Positions 50,921 through 59,938 of a stretch of 64,000 bases of DNA are shown piece after piece. A program made the position numbers and the translations under genes. Source of the DNA: Haliscomenobacter sp041740695 (GTDB lineage Bacteria > Bacteroidota > Bacteroidia > Chitinophagales > Saprospiraceae); the NCBI RefSeq assembly GCF_041740695.1, contig NZ_JBGSLK010000017.1, positions 10,524-74,523 on the forward strand, read 5' to 3'. Positions within the stretch are counted from its first letter, which is position 1, and every line of letters begins with the position of its first letter. The notes beneath the pieces are model-generated. The model did no database searches. It saw nothing but the letters and a program-made list of their open reading frames with translations, and was not told the origin of the DNA.

Positions 50921-52974
50921 GGTAAAACCCTCAAGATTCCCTGCATCACCAAATAATGCCCAGGGTAGGTACATACAAACTGGTAATCCCCCGGTTTGCT
51001 CGGTGCCACAAAATAGATCGTCTCGGTAGTACCCGGCTCCAAAATTTTGGTATTGGCAAGTACCTCCGCCAGGTTGGGCACATAATGCAATTCAGGCCCC
51101 TTGAGGCCCAAGCCCATGCCTTTTTCGCCTACTTTATTGGCCATGCCTGGGACAGTGACAACGAGGTTGTGTTGCATATCATCGTTGTTGTTGAACACCA
51201 GTTTGACTTTGCTGCCTGCCTTCACGGTCAACAAATCCAGGTCGAATTTCAGGCCCGGTTTGGTGCCCAGTGAAAGCACCTGATCAGGCTGCCCCCAACT
51301 CGCGGGTTGTTCATTCAGGTTTTTGCTTAGGGCCGCAGCGGTACTAGTCGCTTTGGGTACTTTTTTTCCCTTTTTCCCTTTGGCAGCGGGCACCACAGGA
51401 GTCTTCATGTCCATGTGGTCGTGCTGCATGGGCGCGGGCGCTGTAACAGCCACGATTTTTTGGTCGGCACTGAGGCTCGCTTTTTCCCCAACCGGAATGT
51501 TGTTCATGGTGTAATACGCAAAATCGTGGAGTAGGGGAGTGCCATCCGCCGCTTTGAAGTTTTTCAACTTTACTTCGTGGATGTAGCCCTCGCGGATGCT
51601 GTCCAATACCACCCGTACTTTCAACCCATCTTCTGAAACGATCAGGCCGCGCAGCGGGCAATTGCCCTGGTTGATGATGGGGCTGCCGTATTGGTGGTGG
51701 TACTCGTAATTAAAGGAGGTGAAACCATAATTGGCGGCGCTTTTAGCCAGGCTTTTATCTACGGGAAGGGTGAATTCAATTTCAAAACCATCGGGCCGAG
51801 CGCTGATGTTTTTCATCTCAAAGGGCATTTTACCCGACCACACCAGGCGTTGCAATGCGTATTCGGCTTTGCCCGTACTGGCCCAACCTCGGCTGGTCAT
51901 GCCGCCCCACATGGAGGCGTCCGTACCCCAGCGCAGGCGCAGAAGCCCCGAAGCCCAACCTTCGCGGAAGGGGTAACAAGCACCCTGGTATTTGCCATTG
52001 ACCCGTTCGAGGGTCATGCGCATGACTTTGGAATGCCCCTGGTCGGCTACAAAATATTGGCCGCTGAAAGGGCCAAAAGCCCCGCCGGTATTGTCTTCAA
52101 TAATGTCTGATGTCGAAATGCCCATGAGGGTATGGGGAAACCATACGCAGGGCAATTTCATTTCTTTGATGCTTTTGGCCGCTTCGTACATGGTGCGGCC
52201 ATCGTCGACTTTGGCCAAATCCGCTTTGGTGAGGCGGAGAGGAGATTCGGGTTCCTTGGTCCAGTTCAAACCTCCGGCATTGCCCGCAAAATCGCCTTTT
52301 TCCAGATGGGTCACCCGGCCAGAGCCTACCCAGTCACCTTGATTTTCGGCATAAAAAACTTCGTCTTTGCCATTGACCCAAAAACCGGCGGGTGAACGCA
52401 AACCCGTAGCGATGGGTTCCATTTGCCCATCGGGTTTGATTTTGAGCAACCAGCCGTGCCATTTGCCCAAACCATCGCCATAACCTACCCAGGCTACATT
52501 GAGGGTGACGTACATGTCGCCATTGCTGTCGAATACTGGCCCATAAGCGTACTCATGGTAGTTGCCACTGATGTTGAAGCGGTAGATGGGTTCAAACACA
52601 TCGGCGCGACCGTCGCCATCGGTGTCGGTCATTTTGGTCAACTCGCCGCGTTGGGTACAGTACAAGGAGCCGTCTTTGTAGGCTAGGCCCAGCACTTCGT
52701 GCAAACCTTCGGCGTACAACTGATAATGGGGCTGGGTACCGTTGATCATGTAAGGGTTTTCAATCACCCAGATCTGTCCCCGGCGGGTCGAAACTGCCAG
52801 TCGCCCGTCGGCCATAGGTGCCAAACCGCCTACTTCCAGCTTGATGTCTTCGGGAATGGCTACGGTTTTGAGGAAGTAATAATCTTTCTCGGTGAGTGGT
52901 TTGCCAGTTTGGGCAAAAACGCTCAATCCACTGAGGAGGCAAAGGGTGGATAAAAATATTTTGATGGATTGCAT
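50917..52974 (-). CDS. Secreted beta-propeller protein with C-terminal type 1 copper domain
   Basis: The 685-residue protein starts with a signal peptide (about 1-22, ending SVFAQ). The ATG at 52974 is chosen over an in-frame GTG 27 codons earlier. Residues about 30-420 resemble a glucose/sorbosone dehydrogenase or PQQ-type beta-propeller (GLAPMADGRLAVSTRRGQI, then TGLRSPAGFWVNGKDEVFYA). A Lys/Ala/Pro-rich linker, including KGKKGKKVPK, precedes a cupredoxin domain (about 575-685). The copper ligands are visible: His in MQHNLVV, then FVCTYPGH (Cys and His) and Met in VMQG, a complete His-Cys-His-Met set. An electron-transfer or sugar-oxidising role is inferred. It lies downstream of the DUF1080 gene, probably in one operon. 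Confidence 0.92.
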   Translation of the reverse strand: MQSIKIFLSTLCLLSGLSVFAQTGKPLTEKDYYFLKTVAIPEDIKLEVGGLAPMADGRLAVSTRRGQIWVIENPYMINGTQPHYQLYAEGLHEVLGLAYKDGSLYCTQRGELTKMTDTDGDGRADVFEPIYRFNISGNYHEYAYGPVFDSNGDMYVTLNVAWVGYGDGLGKWHGWLLKIKPDGQMEPIATGLRSPAGFWVNGKDEVFYAENQGDWVGSGRVTHLEKGDFAGNAGGLNWTKEPESPLRLTKADLAKVDDGRTMYEAAKSIKEMKLPCVWFPHTLMGISTSDIIEDNTGGAFGPFSGQYFVADQGHSKVMRMTLERVNGKYQGACYPFREGWASGLLRLRWGTDASMWGGMTSRGWASTGKAEYALQRLVWSGKMPFEMKNISARPDGFEIEFTLPVDKSLAKSAANYGFTSFNYEYHHQYGSPIINQGNCPLRGLIVSEDGLKVRVVLDSIREGYIHEVKLKNFKAADGTPLLHDFAYYTMNNIPVGEKASLSADQKIVAVTAPAPMQHDHMDMKTPVVPAAKGKKGKKVPKATSTAAALSKNLNEQPASWGQPDQVLSLGTKPGLKFDLDLLTVKAGSKVKLVFNNNDDMQHNLVVTVPGMANKVGEKGMGLGLKGPELHYVPNLAEVLANTKILEPGTTETIYFVAPSKPGDYQFVCTYPGHYLVMQGILRVLP

Positions 52975-53126
52975 TGGTTTAACTTTTAGCTTGTTTAAGT
53001 AGTGGGGCAAAAATAAGTGTTCATTTTTTTTGAGCCAAAGGATTAGATAAGACACTTGAAATGAACCGTTTACTTGTCTAATCCTTTGGCAAAATGAAGC
53101 ACTTATTTTTTATCGCCCCTAAGCTT

Positions 53127-54968
53127 TTAAAAAATCAAGGTAGAAGCCACTTTAAGCTCCGTTTGACTGGACTCAAAAATCAATTCTTGCAGGCCCTGGT
53201 TGCTGACGATCTTGTAGTTGATCGGATCAGTGACGCGCAGGTAGTAGCGTTGTCCATCGATGGCGTACAAGCCGTTGCCGACGCTGCTGATGCTGTTGCC
53301 CTGGGCCAGGCGGTAACTGAATTTTTTTCCCGCTGGATTTTTGATCAAAGTCACTCTTTCCAGTCCAGGGGTACTTCCAGCTTTAAAACTTTCGCTGAAG
53401 GTAATGCCCTTGTACTGATAGCTAAAAGTGGGATGACGCTCTACGGACAATTGATAGCCCTTGTATTTTAAATCTTTTTGGTCTAAAGTATCCGTTAAGC
53501 CATCCAAGGCCAAGGGGCAGCGCCCGGGCAATCGTTGCCCTACGCCCATTGCCACCGCAGTTTGAGGCTCACCTCGCTCGTGCCACATGTCGGTGGCATT
53601 GGCAAAATCGCCCCGCCAAACTTGCAATAAAGCGGCCTGGTCAAGGTCGTAAGCGTAGTGGGTTCCTTTGGGGTCGCCCACCAGAATGACCTGGGTTTTT
53701 TTCTTGTTGAAATGTTGAAAAAAACAACGCAGCAAACTAGGCTCTTGTTTGGGTTCCACTTCAATGAGGGGTGAGGGCCGTGGATCGGGCAAGGAGGCGA
53801 GCGTATGTAGGGCGATGGGTTTGCCATTGGTTTTTTGCAAACTCAATCCGGCGGCGGTTGGCCACCAACTGAAATTTTTCAAATAACTGACCTGAAAACT
53901 GTGCTCTCCGGCGCTCAAATTGGTAGTCGCGATGGAGGGATCACCGACCGACTTCCAATCACTGGGTAAAACCTCTTTGCCATCTACACTCAATTTTCCG
54001 GAACCGTAACGCTGCAAAATCCATTGATAACTACCTGCTTCTTTGATGTCAATTTTGCCATTAAAAACCAGCGCCATTTTGTTGACGTTGTCAGCCAGAG
54101 TGTAATCGATGGCGGCAGCTTTGCCCTCGCGGGTCACTTTGGCGTTGGCCAGGGCTTCAAAGTTTTCAAATTGCCCTTCGTAGTATCGGTAAGTCAGCTC
54201 CTTGATGGGCGCTTCAAACTCGTTCAACAAGGCGTATTTGATGTTGCGGAAAGCGATAGGGCCGTGGTCGCCTTGAATGCGGAAAGGCGCTTTGGCTACT
54301 TCTTCAGTCGAAGTAGCACCTCTGGTTACACCCAGCAGGATCACGTTTTCGTGGATGGTGATGCCATTGAGGATAATTTTGCTGAATACAGCTGGTTTTG
54401 TTTTGTGCCCCTGGGCATCAAACTGTGGCGCTTGAAAATGGACTTGTAATTTTTGCCAAAGCCCTGGTGCCAGTGCAGCGTTGACACGGGGTGCATGCCC
54501 CTCGTAATTGGTTTTGGTCGCTTCAATCCAGCGGGGATAAATGGCACCCGCATCCTGGTACTTAGGACGGGTTACACCCCAGGAATCGTAAAGCTGGATT
54601 TCGTAGCGGCTTTGCAGGTAAATACCGGAATTGGAGCCTTGGGGTAACATGAACTCAAGCTCGAGGTACATGTCACCGTGCTCCAATTGGCTGTAAATGT
54701 CTGCTTCGCGTTTGTAGAGAAACTTTTCGCTGAAGTTGTCGAAGAGCACTCCCGTACCTGGCTTTGAACTCAGCAACTTATTCTCGGGACTTCCACTGGT
54801 TTCGCCCACGATTTGCCAACAGGCGGCGGGAGAACGAAAACCAGAGAGGTCGTTGAGTGGAAGATTGCTCAGTTCGTAAAAGGTATTCTGAGCCTGAACA
54901 TTCAGTCCCACGAGTAAAAGGAGAAATTGCAGGGCAATTCCGTAATGTTTTGGTTTGTAAATAGTCAT
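53127..54968 (-). CDS. Secreted DUF1080 protein with PA14-like and C-terminal unknown domains
   Basis: The 613-residue product has a signal peptide (about 1-27). The upstream GTG-type openings add no recognisable sequence. Residues about 28-235 form a DUF1080 domain, now often called 3-keto-disaccharide hydrolase, with EHGDMYLELEFMLPQGSNSG and a concanavalin-like fold. Residues about 245-375 resemble a PA14-type sandwich (WILQRYGSGKLSVDGKEV). The C-terminal part (about 400-613) contains DLDQAALLQVWRGDFANA and is not recognised by me, although I recall it next to copper-domain propeller proteins. With the downstream gene it suggests periplasmic or surface sugar chemistry. This is inference. 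Confidence 0.9.
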   Translation of the reverse strand: MTIYKPKHYGIALQFLLLLVGLNVQAQNTFYELSNLPLNDLSGFRSPAACWQIVGETSGSPENKLLSSKPGTGVLFDNFSEKFLYKREADIYSQLEHGDMYLELEFMLPQGSNSGIYLQSRYEIQLYDSWGVTRPKYQDAGAIYPRWIEATKTNYEGHAPRVNAALAPGLWQKLQVHFQAPQFDAQGHKTKPAVFSKIILNGITIHENVILLGVTRGATSTEEVAKAPFRIQGDHGPIAFRNIKYALLNEFEAPIKELTYRYYEGQFENFEALANAKVTREGKAAAIDYTLADNVNKMALVFNGKIDIKEAGSYQWILQRYGSGKLSVDGKEVLPSDWKSVGDPSIATTNLSAGEHSFQVSYLKNFSWWPTAAGLSLQKTNGKPIALHTLASLPDPRPSPLIEVEPKQEPSLLRCFFQHFNKKKTQVILVGDPKGTHYAYDLDQAALLQVWRGDFANATDMWHERGEPQTAVAMGVGQRLPGRCPLALDGLTDTLDQKDLKYKGYQLSVERHPTFSYQYKGITFSESFKAGSTPGLERVTLIKNPAGKKFSYRLAQGNSISSVGNGLYAIDGQRYYLRVTDPINYKIVSNQGLQELIFESSQTELKVASTLIF

Positions 54969-55036
54969 TGATCTAATGTTTATTGTACCGCAAACATGAA
55001 TTATCCCGAATTTTTCAACACAAAACAATGAAAATT

Positions 55037-55135
55037 AGCACAAAGGAAAAAAAAGAGGACACAAAGAACACAGAGTTAGATGTTGACTATGTTTCGCTTT
55101 GTGTCCTTGGTGTCCTCTTTTTTTCCTTTGTGCTT
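55037..55135. repeat. Inverted repeat with ~39-bp arms (ACACAAAG family)
   Basis: The arms 55037-55075 and 55097-55135 pair over about 35 of 39 positions. They contain AGCACAAAGGAAAAAAA and GAGGACAC. The element lies between the nucleoside transporter stop (55209) and the DUF1080 gene start (54968), both on the minus strand, and can act as a terminator. Confidence 0.85.
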
Positions 55136-55208
55136 AAAAAAGTGTCGCTTTGGTAATATTTAAAAAATTCGAGATAACTCATGTTTATCGCAAAAGAATT
55201 TTCTACAC

Positions 55209-56447
55209 TTAAAACAACAAGCCAGCAATGGTTGCCGACATGTAACTCGCCAGCGTACCACAAATGAGCGCTTTAAAGCCCAACCGAGCCAAATCAGCCC
55301 TTCGTTCGGGCGCCAACTGACCGATTCCCCCTACCTGAATGGCGATGGAACTAAAATTAGCAAAACCACACAAGGCAAAACTGGTGATGGCAATGGTTTT
55401 TGGTTCCAGGTAATGTTTCATTTGAACCAAATCGAGGTAGGCTACAAATTCGTTGACCACCAATTTGGTGCCCATCAAGGAGCCCGCGGCTGTCAAGTCT
55501 TTGACGGGAACCCCCATTGCCCAGGCAAACACGAAAAAGATCTTACCCATGACAAATTTAAAGCTCAACTCGGGCAGGCCAACCATCATGCCAAATTTTC
55601 CCAAAAACAAATCGAGCAAGGCAATCAAGGCGATGAAACCAATCAACATGGCGATTACATTCAAGCCCACCCGTAGGCCATCTCCGGCACCACCAGCGAT
55701 GGCGTCGACCAAGTTGACATAGGCTTTTTCAACTTTCAACTTAACGGTACCCTGGGTTTCGGGTTCTTCGGTTTCGGGGTACACGATTTTTGAAATCACC
55801 AGAGCTCCCGGTGCAGCCATGATGCTGGCCGCCAGGAGGTACTCAGGCGGTACTCCCAAAGCAATGTAAGTGGCCATAACCCCCCCGGCAATACAAGCAA
55901 AGCTACCCGTCATGGAAGACATGAGCTCGGAGTTGGTCATGGTTTTTAGATAAGGTTTGATCATGATTTGGGCCTCCACCTGGCCTACAAAAGTACTGGC
56001 TACATTCGAGATGGCTTCGGCACCACTCACGCCCAGCAGCCATTTCATGCCCACGGCCATGACCGATACCACCCGCTGCATGACCCCGATGTGGTACATG
56101 ATGTTCACCAGAACGGCAACAAAAATGATAGTGGGAATTACTTTGAAGAAAAAGATGAAACTGTTTTCAGGGCCTAAAACCTTGTCCAATAAGCCCTTGT
56201 TGACCAGTGGACCAAATACAAACAATGCACCTTGGTCCGCCATTTCCAACAAGCGCTGAATTTTGGCACCCAACCAGGCAAAAGTATTTTTGCCTACGGT
56301 GGTTTTTAAAATAAACACTGCCAATCCAAGTTGTAGCAAAAGTCCTACCCCAACTGTACGATAATTGATTGCCCTCCGATTGTTGGATAGCAAAAAGGCA
56401 ATTCCCAAAATCAGAACCATTCCAATCAGTCCGATAAACCGCTCCAT
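55209..56447 (-). CDS. CNT/NupC-family nucleoside transporter
   Basis: The 412-residue inner membrane protein belongs to the concentrative nucleoside transporter family. These proteins import nucleosides with H+ or Na+. It has about ten hydrophobic helices. Family motifs are EAISNVASTFVGQVEA (about 143-158), GGVMATYIALGVPPEYLLAASIMAAPGAL (described by its core PPEYLL), GTKLVVNEFVAYLDL (about 328-342) and CGFANFSSIAIQVGGIG near the C-terminus, which forms part of the substrate site. The specific nucleoside cannot be read from sequence. It is divergent from the YciI-like gene across a 226-bp spacer without exact promoter boxes. Confidence 0.95.
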   Translation of the reverse strand: MERFIGLIGMVLILGIAFLLSNNRRAINYRTVGVGLLLQLGLAVFILKTTVGKNTFAWLGAKIQRLLEMADQGALFVFGPLVNKGLLDKVLGPENSFIFFFKVIPTIIFVAVLVNIMYHIGVMQRVVSVMAVGMKWLLGVSGAEAISNVASTFVGQVEAQIMIKPYLKTMTNSELMSSMTGSFACIAGGVMATYIALGVPPEYLLAASIMAAPGALVISKIVYPETEEPETQGTVKLKVEKAYVNLVDAIAGGAGDGLRVGLNVIAMLIGFIALIALLDLFLGKFGMMVGLPELSFKFVMGKIFFVFAWAMGVPVKDLTAAGSLMGTKLVVNEFVAYLDLVQMKHYLEPKTIAITSFALCGFANFSSIAIQVGGIGQLAPERRADLARLGFKALICGTLASYMSATIAGLLF

Positions 56448-56673
56448 AAATAGCTTTTAGTTAGAGCAGAAAGGTAATAGATTGTTCTGGTAATTTGGAT
56501 ACTACCTTGGTTTTTTTGGTTTTTGACGATCAAATTCATGTTTACACCGGCTTCGCCCTGATGAGTGCTTTTAAAATATGAATCGTTAAATCAGCGTTAA
56601 ATGAACGAATGAAAGCCAAGGGAGAAAAAAAACTACTGGAAAGAGTTTATATGTAGCTTTCAAATGTACACTC

Positions 56674-57144
56674 ATGCGATCACGACTGTTACTGTTCTTG
56701 TTACTTCTGGGCATTTACACCTCAGTTTCGGCTCAATTGATGCCCAAATCTCCGGTTCCAGCTCCGGCTGCTCCGGCTCCCGCTCCTAAAACCACCACAC
56801 AAGTTCAATTCATGCAAATGGAAATGGGCGACACCATTTACCTGCTGAAGAAATATTTCCTCTGCTTGTTGCGGCGAGGGCCAGTACGCAATTTGAGCCA
56901 AAAGGAAATAGAAACCCTGAGTAGGTATCATCAAGATCACCTCAAATGGTTGGGGGATACCAAAAAACTATGCATGGCTGGCCTGATGGAAGGGGAGGGC
57001 GATATGCGCGAAATGCTCATTTTGTCGGCGCTCTCGCAGGAAGAGGCGGAGCACCTGATCTGGCAGGATCCGGCGGTGCGGGCTGGAAGGTTTACGGTGG
57101 AGGTGATGCCTTGGTGGGGGCCGGTGGGGAGTAAGCTTTACTAG
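56674..57144 (+). CDS. Secreted YciI-like protein
   Basis: The 156-residue product has a signal peptide (about 1-20, ending SVSAQ) and a Pro/Ala-rich linker (about 24-40). The YciI-like ferredoxin-fold domain spans about 50-150 (KKYFLCLLRRGP, HQDHLKWLGDTKKLCMAGLM, LSQEEAEHLIWQDPAVRAGRF). YciI proteins are usually small cytosolic proteins with a proposed His/Asp catalytic pair. The conserved His is retained here in HQDHL. Export to the periplasm is the unusual part. Function is unknown. It converges on the M20 hydrolase gene, and a 20-bp perfect hairpin fills the gap. Confidence 0.87.
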   Translation: MRSRLLLFLLLLGIYTSVSAQLMPKSPVPAPAAPAPAPKTTTQVQFMQMEMGDTIYLLKKYFLCLLRRGPVRNLSQKEIETLSRYHQDHLKWLGDTKKLCMAGLMEGEGDMREMLILSALSQEEAEHLIWQDPAVRAGRFTVEVMPWWGPVGSKLY

Positions 57145-57200
57145 AGGTTCCAGGGTTCCAAAGTTCCAGGGTTCAACCCCGAACCCTGGAACTTTGGAAC
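57144..57200. repeat. GTTCCAGG phrase repeat, copy 3, perfect 20-bp hairpin
   Basis: The arms 57155-57174 and 57181-57200 are exact reverse complements with a 6-base loop (AACCCC). They are built from the phrases GTTCCAAA, GTTCCAGG and GTTC. An extra phrase, GGTTCCAGG, lies just upstream. The element spans the gap between two convergent stop codons (57144 and 57203) and is likely a bidirectional terminator. Confidence 0.92.
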
Positions 57201-57202
57201 AT

Positions 57203-58792
57203 TTACTTCCTCACCACCGGATACTTAATCCCCAACTGCTCCAGATAACTCCCGTACTTCTTCTCATCGTAATAGAATTTCTCCAACTTCGGGCGGAACT
57301 CCTCCATGATATCCGTATTCAGGTGCACCGCTGGTTTGTCCGTGGGGTTCACCATAGGGATGTACTGCTGCTTCATGCCTTGTTCGGTGCGGAAATACTC
57401 CCAGGCTTTGGTAATCAATTCGGGTTTAAGCAACAAATCCAGCAGGGTCATCGCCTCTGCTTTGGCCCCGGCCACTACACCTTTGTGGGCAATGGGGGTC
57501 GCCATGGCTACGGCATTGGCCCAATGGTGCCCAGGCAGCCCAGGGATGTTAGAAGGATAGCTCAAAGTGATGGTCGGCAATTTCCAGGAAATGTCGCCAA
57601 TGTCGTCAGATCCACCGCTGATGGGGTTGCGCACGGGCTGGCCCAGGGTATCCAGTTTGCTCGACATGCCATTGGTATCCCGAGGTGATTTTACTTCTTT
57701 TTGAATGGCGCGAGCCAGGGTTTGGTCAGCTTCAGACCAGGTCGGCAAGCCAACTTTTTTGATGTTTTCGTACATCGTTTCGGCGATCACCTGATTGAAG
57801 TGCCGAGGCCAGGCCGAGCCCAGTACCCGCGAAGTCATTTTGGTATCCGTCATCAACGCGGCCCCTTCGGCGATGCGGTTGGCGCGTTTGTAGAGCTCCA
57901 TGATTTGCGGGTAGGTGATGTGCCGCAAGTAAAACCAGATGCTCGCTTTGGAAGGCACCACATTGGGTTGGTCGCCACCGTTTTTGATCACGTGGTGTGA
58001 GCGCTGCAGTGGATCCATGTGCTCGCGGGAATACTGCCAGCCTATACTCATTAATTCCACAGCGTCGAGCGCACTGCGGCCACGCCAGGGTGCCATCGCG
58101 GCGTGGGCGGCTTCCCCTTCAAACTCGTACTCTACCGACACCAGCCCCGTACCCGATGCTTGACCGAAGGATACGCCCAAATTGCTGCCAACGTGGGTAA
58201 AAATGCAGGCGTCGACCTTATCGAAATAACCATCCCGGGTGAAGAAGGCTTTGGTGCCGACCAGTTCTTCAGCTACTCCGGGCCACAAGACCAGGGTACC
58301 TTGAATTTTCTCGCGGATCATAATTTCCTTGACGGTAATGGCCGCAATGATGTTCAGTGGAATGCCCGAATTGTGCCCTTCACCGTGCCCAGGAGCACCC
58401 GCTACGATGGGATCGTGGTAGGCAACGCCCGGCTTCTGTGAAGCTTTGGGGATACAATCCAAATCGCTGCCAATAGCAATGACGGGTTTGCCGCTGCCCC
58501 AACTGGCCATCCAGGCGGTGGGCACCCCGGAGATGCCAGATTCGATGGAAAAGCCATTTTCGCGCAAAATGCCAGTGAGGTACTTGGAGGTTTCCACTTC
58601 CTGAAAACCCAACTCGGCAAAACTAAACACCTTATCGACCATGACCTGCGCCAGTTTGGCCCGGCTTTGGACTTTTTCCGCCACTTCTTTTTTAAGGGCT
58701 TCAATTTTTTCAGTGGTCAATTTGGATGTTTGGGCCAATACTCCACTCACCAAACCGAGGGTGAGGAGCAATGTGTGTACTGTTTTTATCAT
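57203..58792 (-). CDS. Secreted M20-family amidohydrolase (AbgB-like)
   Basis: The 529-residue protein starts with a signal peptide (about 1-20, ending GVLAQ). The frame is open 41 codons further upstream, but only the ATG at 58792 gives a clear signal. It belongs to the M20 peptidase/amidohydrolase group, resembling the p-aminobenzoyl-glutamate hydrolase subunit B type. Marks are FAELGFQEVETSKYL (about 58-72), GSDLDCIP (about 106-113), GHGEGHNSG (about 131-139), EELVGTKAFF (about 171-180) and GEAAHAAMAPW (about 220-230), then GGSDDIGDISW (about 410-420). Metal ligands His, Asp, Glu and His are therefore likely present. The substrate is an amide or peptide, unspecified. Export suggests a periplasmic scavenging role. 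Confidence 0.93.
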   Translation of the reverse strand: MIKTVHTLLLTLGLVSGVLAQTSKLTTEKIEALKKEVAEKVQSRAKLAQVMVDKVFSFAELGFQEVETSKYLTGILRENGFSIESGISGVPTAWMASWGSGKPVIAIGSDLDCIPKASQKPGVAYHDPIVAGAPGHGEGHNSGIPLNIIAAITVKEIMIREKIQGTLVLWPGVAEELVGTKAFFTRDGYFDKVDACIFTHVGSNLGVSFGQASGTGLVSVEYEFEGEAAHAAMAPWRGRSALDAVELMSIGWQYSREHMDPLQRSHHVIKNGGDQPNVVPSKASIWFYLRHITYPQIMELYKRANRIAEGAALMTDTKMTSRVLGSAWPRHFNQVIAETMYENIKKVGLPTWSEADQTLARAIQKEVKSPRDTNGMSSKLDTLGQPVRNPISGGSDDIGDISWKLPTITLSYPSNIPGLPGHHWANAVAMATPIAHKGVVAGAKAEAMTLLDLLLKPELITKAWEYFRTEQGMKQQYIPMVNPTDKPAVHLNTDIMEEFRPKLEKFYYDEKKYGSYLEQLGIKYPVVRK

Positions 58793-58851
58793 ACTAATCC
58801 GTTTTATCAATAAGCAATGGAAATGTACCGTATTATTCCCATTCCGCAGGG

Positions 58852-59937
58852 TTATTTTGTCCAGAATTTTGGTTTGATTTTGGTTCGAAAAGCACTTTCC
58901 ACACAGGCAGCACAAATCAATGGATTTGCAGTCACCGGGTTGGGCGGGCAGGTCACAATTGCGGGCACCGCCGATTGGGTACGTTCAATAAAGAATCCAT
59001 TTTCGCTGATGGCGCTGGCTTCAAACAAACCAAAGGCTTCTTCTTCGGGGTTGCTGATGCACTTGATATTGCCCCGAATAGCTGCCGGAGCCGTATCGAA
59101 AAGACTGCCGTTGTTGGACGAAAGCTGATCCACTGCTTTCCAATAATTATAGGCTTCCCGGGAAATCACCCTTTGCTGGATTTCGATGTAGTAATCCCGG
59201 GCGCAATAGGCGACATTGGTAATGGGGTGCCGGGTGATTGTTTTGCCATTGATCAAGGCATCGGATAAAACGTTGGTACAGTTGCGGTAACAACGGACAA
59301 TGTCCCAACATGGCTCACAACAAGTGAGGCCAACCAGGGTTTCTGGACCGCCGGTATATGGAACCCCTTCAAATTGCCGGCAATACACCAATTGTTCGTA
59401 ATGAATCCAACTCCAGCGGTAATAATCCCCTTTGTTAGGTGAATCCTCGGTGTCCAACAGGATATTGTATCCAATGATGGCGTTGCCTAGTTTGGGATCA
59501 TCCACAACAACGGGTTCGGGATAAACCTTTTTGATAGGCGCAATTGGGCGGACAGTTTCTGGGCCGGATTCATACTTACGGTTGTCCGAAGTCAAGATAT
59601 GCAGTACATAAGTTTTACCAACTTCGCCAACAAATTCACGACTAGCCGGGAAATACCAGCCCCGGTTTTTGGCGTCTTCGATATAGTTCTGTCGTTGCCC
59701 GCTACCATCCACAACCCATACCTGTGCAGCGCTTACCGGATAATTGAGGGCTCGGGTATCATACCTGGCCAGGCGGGTAAGACGCACCTCTTGAAGCCCT
59801 TTTACTGTAGTCAAATTGGCTGCAACAACCATTCCATCGTCCCGATTGGGTACCGCTAAATCAACGGGTTGAACACAGGAAAACAAGCTCAGACCTAAGC
59901 ACAACAGCAACAGGCTATTTTTAAATTTCATGGTCAT
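58852..59937 (-). CDS. DUF4249 lipoprotein, cysteine-rich
   Basis: The 361-residue product has a lipoprotein signal (LSLFSC, Cys21) and the DUF4249 pattern. An N-terminal beta-sandwich with VVVAANLTTVKGLQEVRLTR and PVSAAQVWVVDG is followed by a region starting with YRWSWIHYEQLVYC. It has 13 or more cysteines, in clusters such as TCCEPCWDIVRCYRNC (about 235-250) and ICAAC near the C-terminus. This suggests disulfides or a metal site. DUF4249 proteins are typical partners of TonB receptors in Bacteroidota. Here the ATG at 59937 begins one base after the stop of the receptor gene, so the two are translationally coupled. A role as a surface-side accessory to the receptor is inferred. Confidence 0.92.
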   Translation of the reverse strand: MTMKFKNSLLLLCLGLSLFSCVQPVDLAVPNRDDGMVVAANLTTVKGLQEVRLTRLARYDTRALNYPVSAAQVWVVDGSGQRQNYIEDAKNRGWYFPASREFVGEVGKTYVLHILTSDNRKYESGPETVRPIAPIKKVYPEPVVVDDPKLGNAIIGYNILLDTEDSPNKGDYYRWSWIHYEQLVYCRQFEGVPYTGGPETLVGLTCCEPCWDIVRCYRNCTNVLSDALINGKTITRHPITNVAYCARDYYIEIQQRVISREAYNYWKAVDQLSSNNGSLFDTAPAAIRGNIKCISNPEEEAFGLFEASAISENGFFIERTQSAVPAIVTCPPNPVTANPLICAACVESAFRTKIKPKFWTK

Positions 59938-59938
59938 C

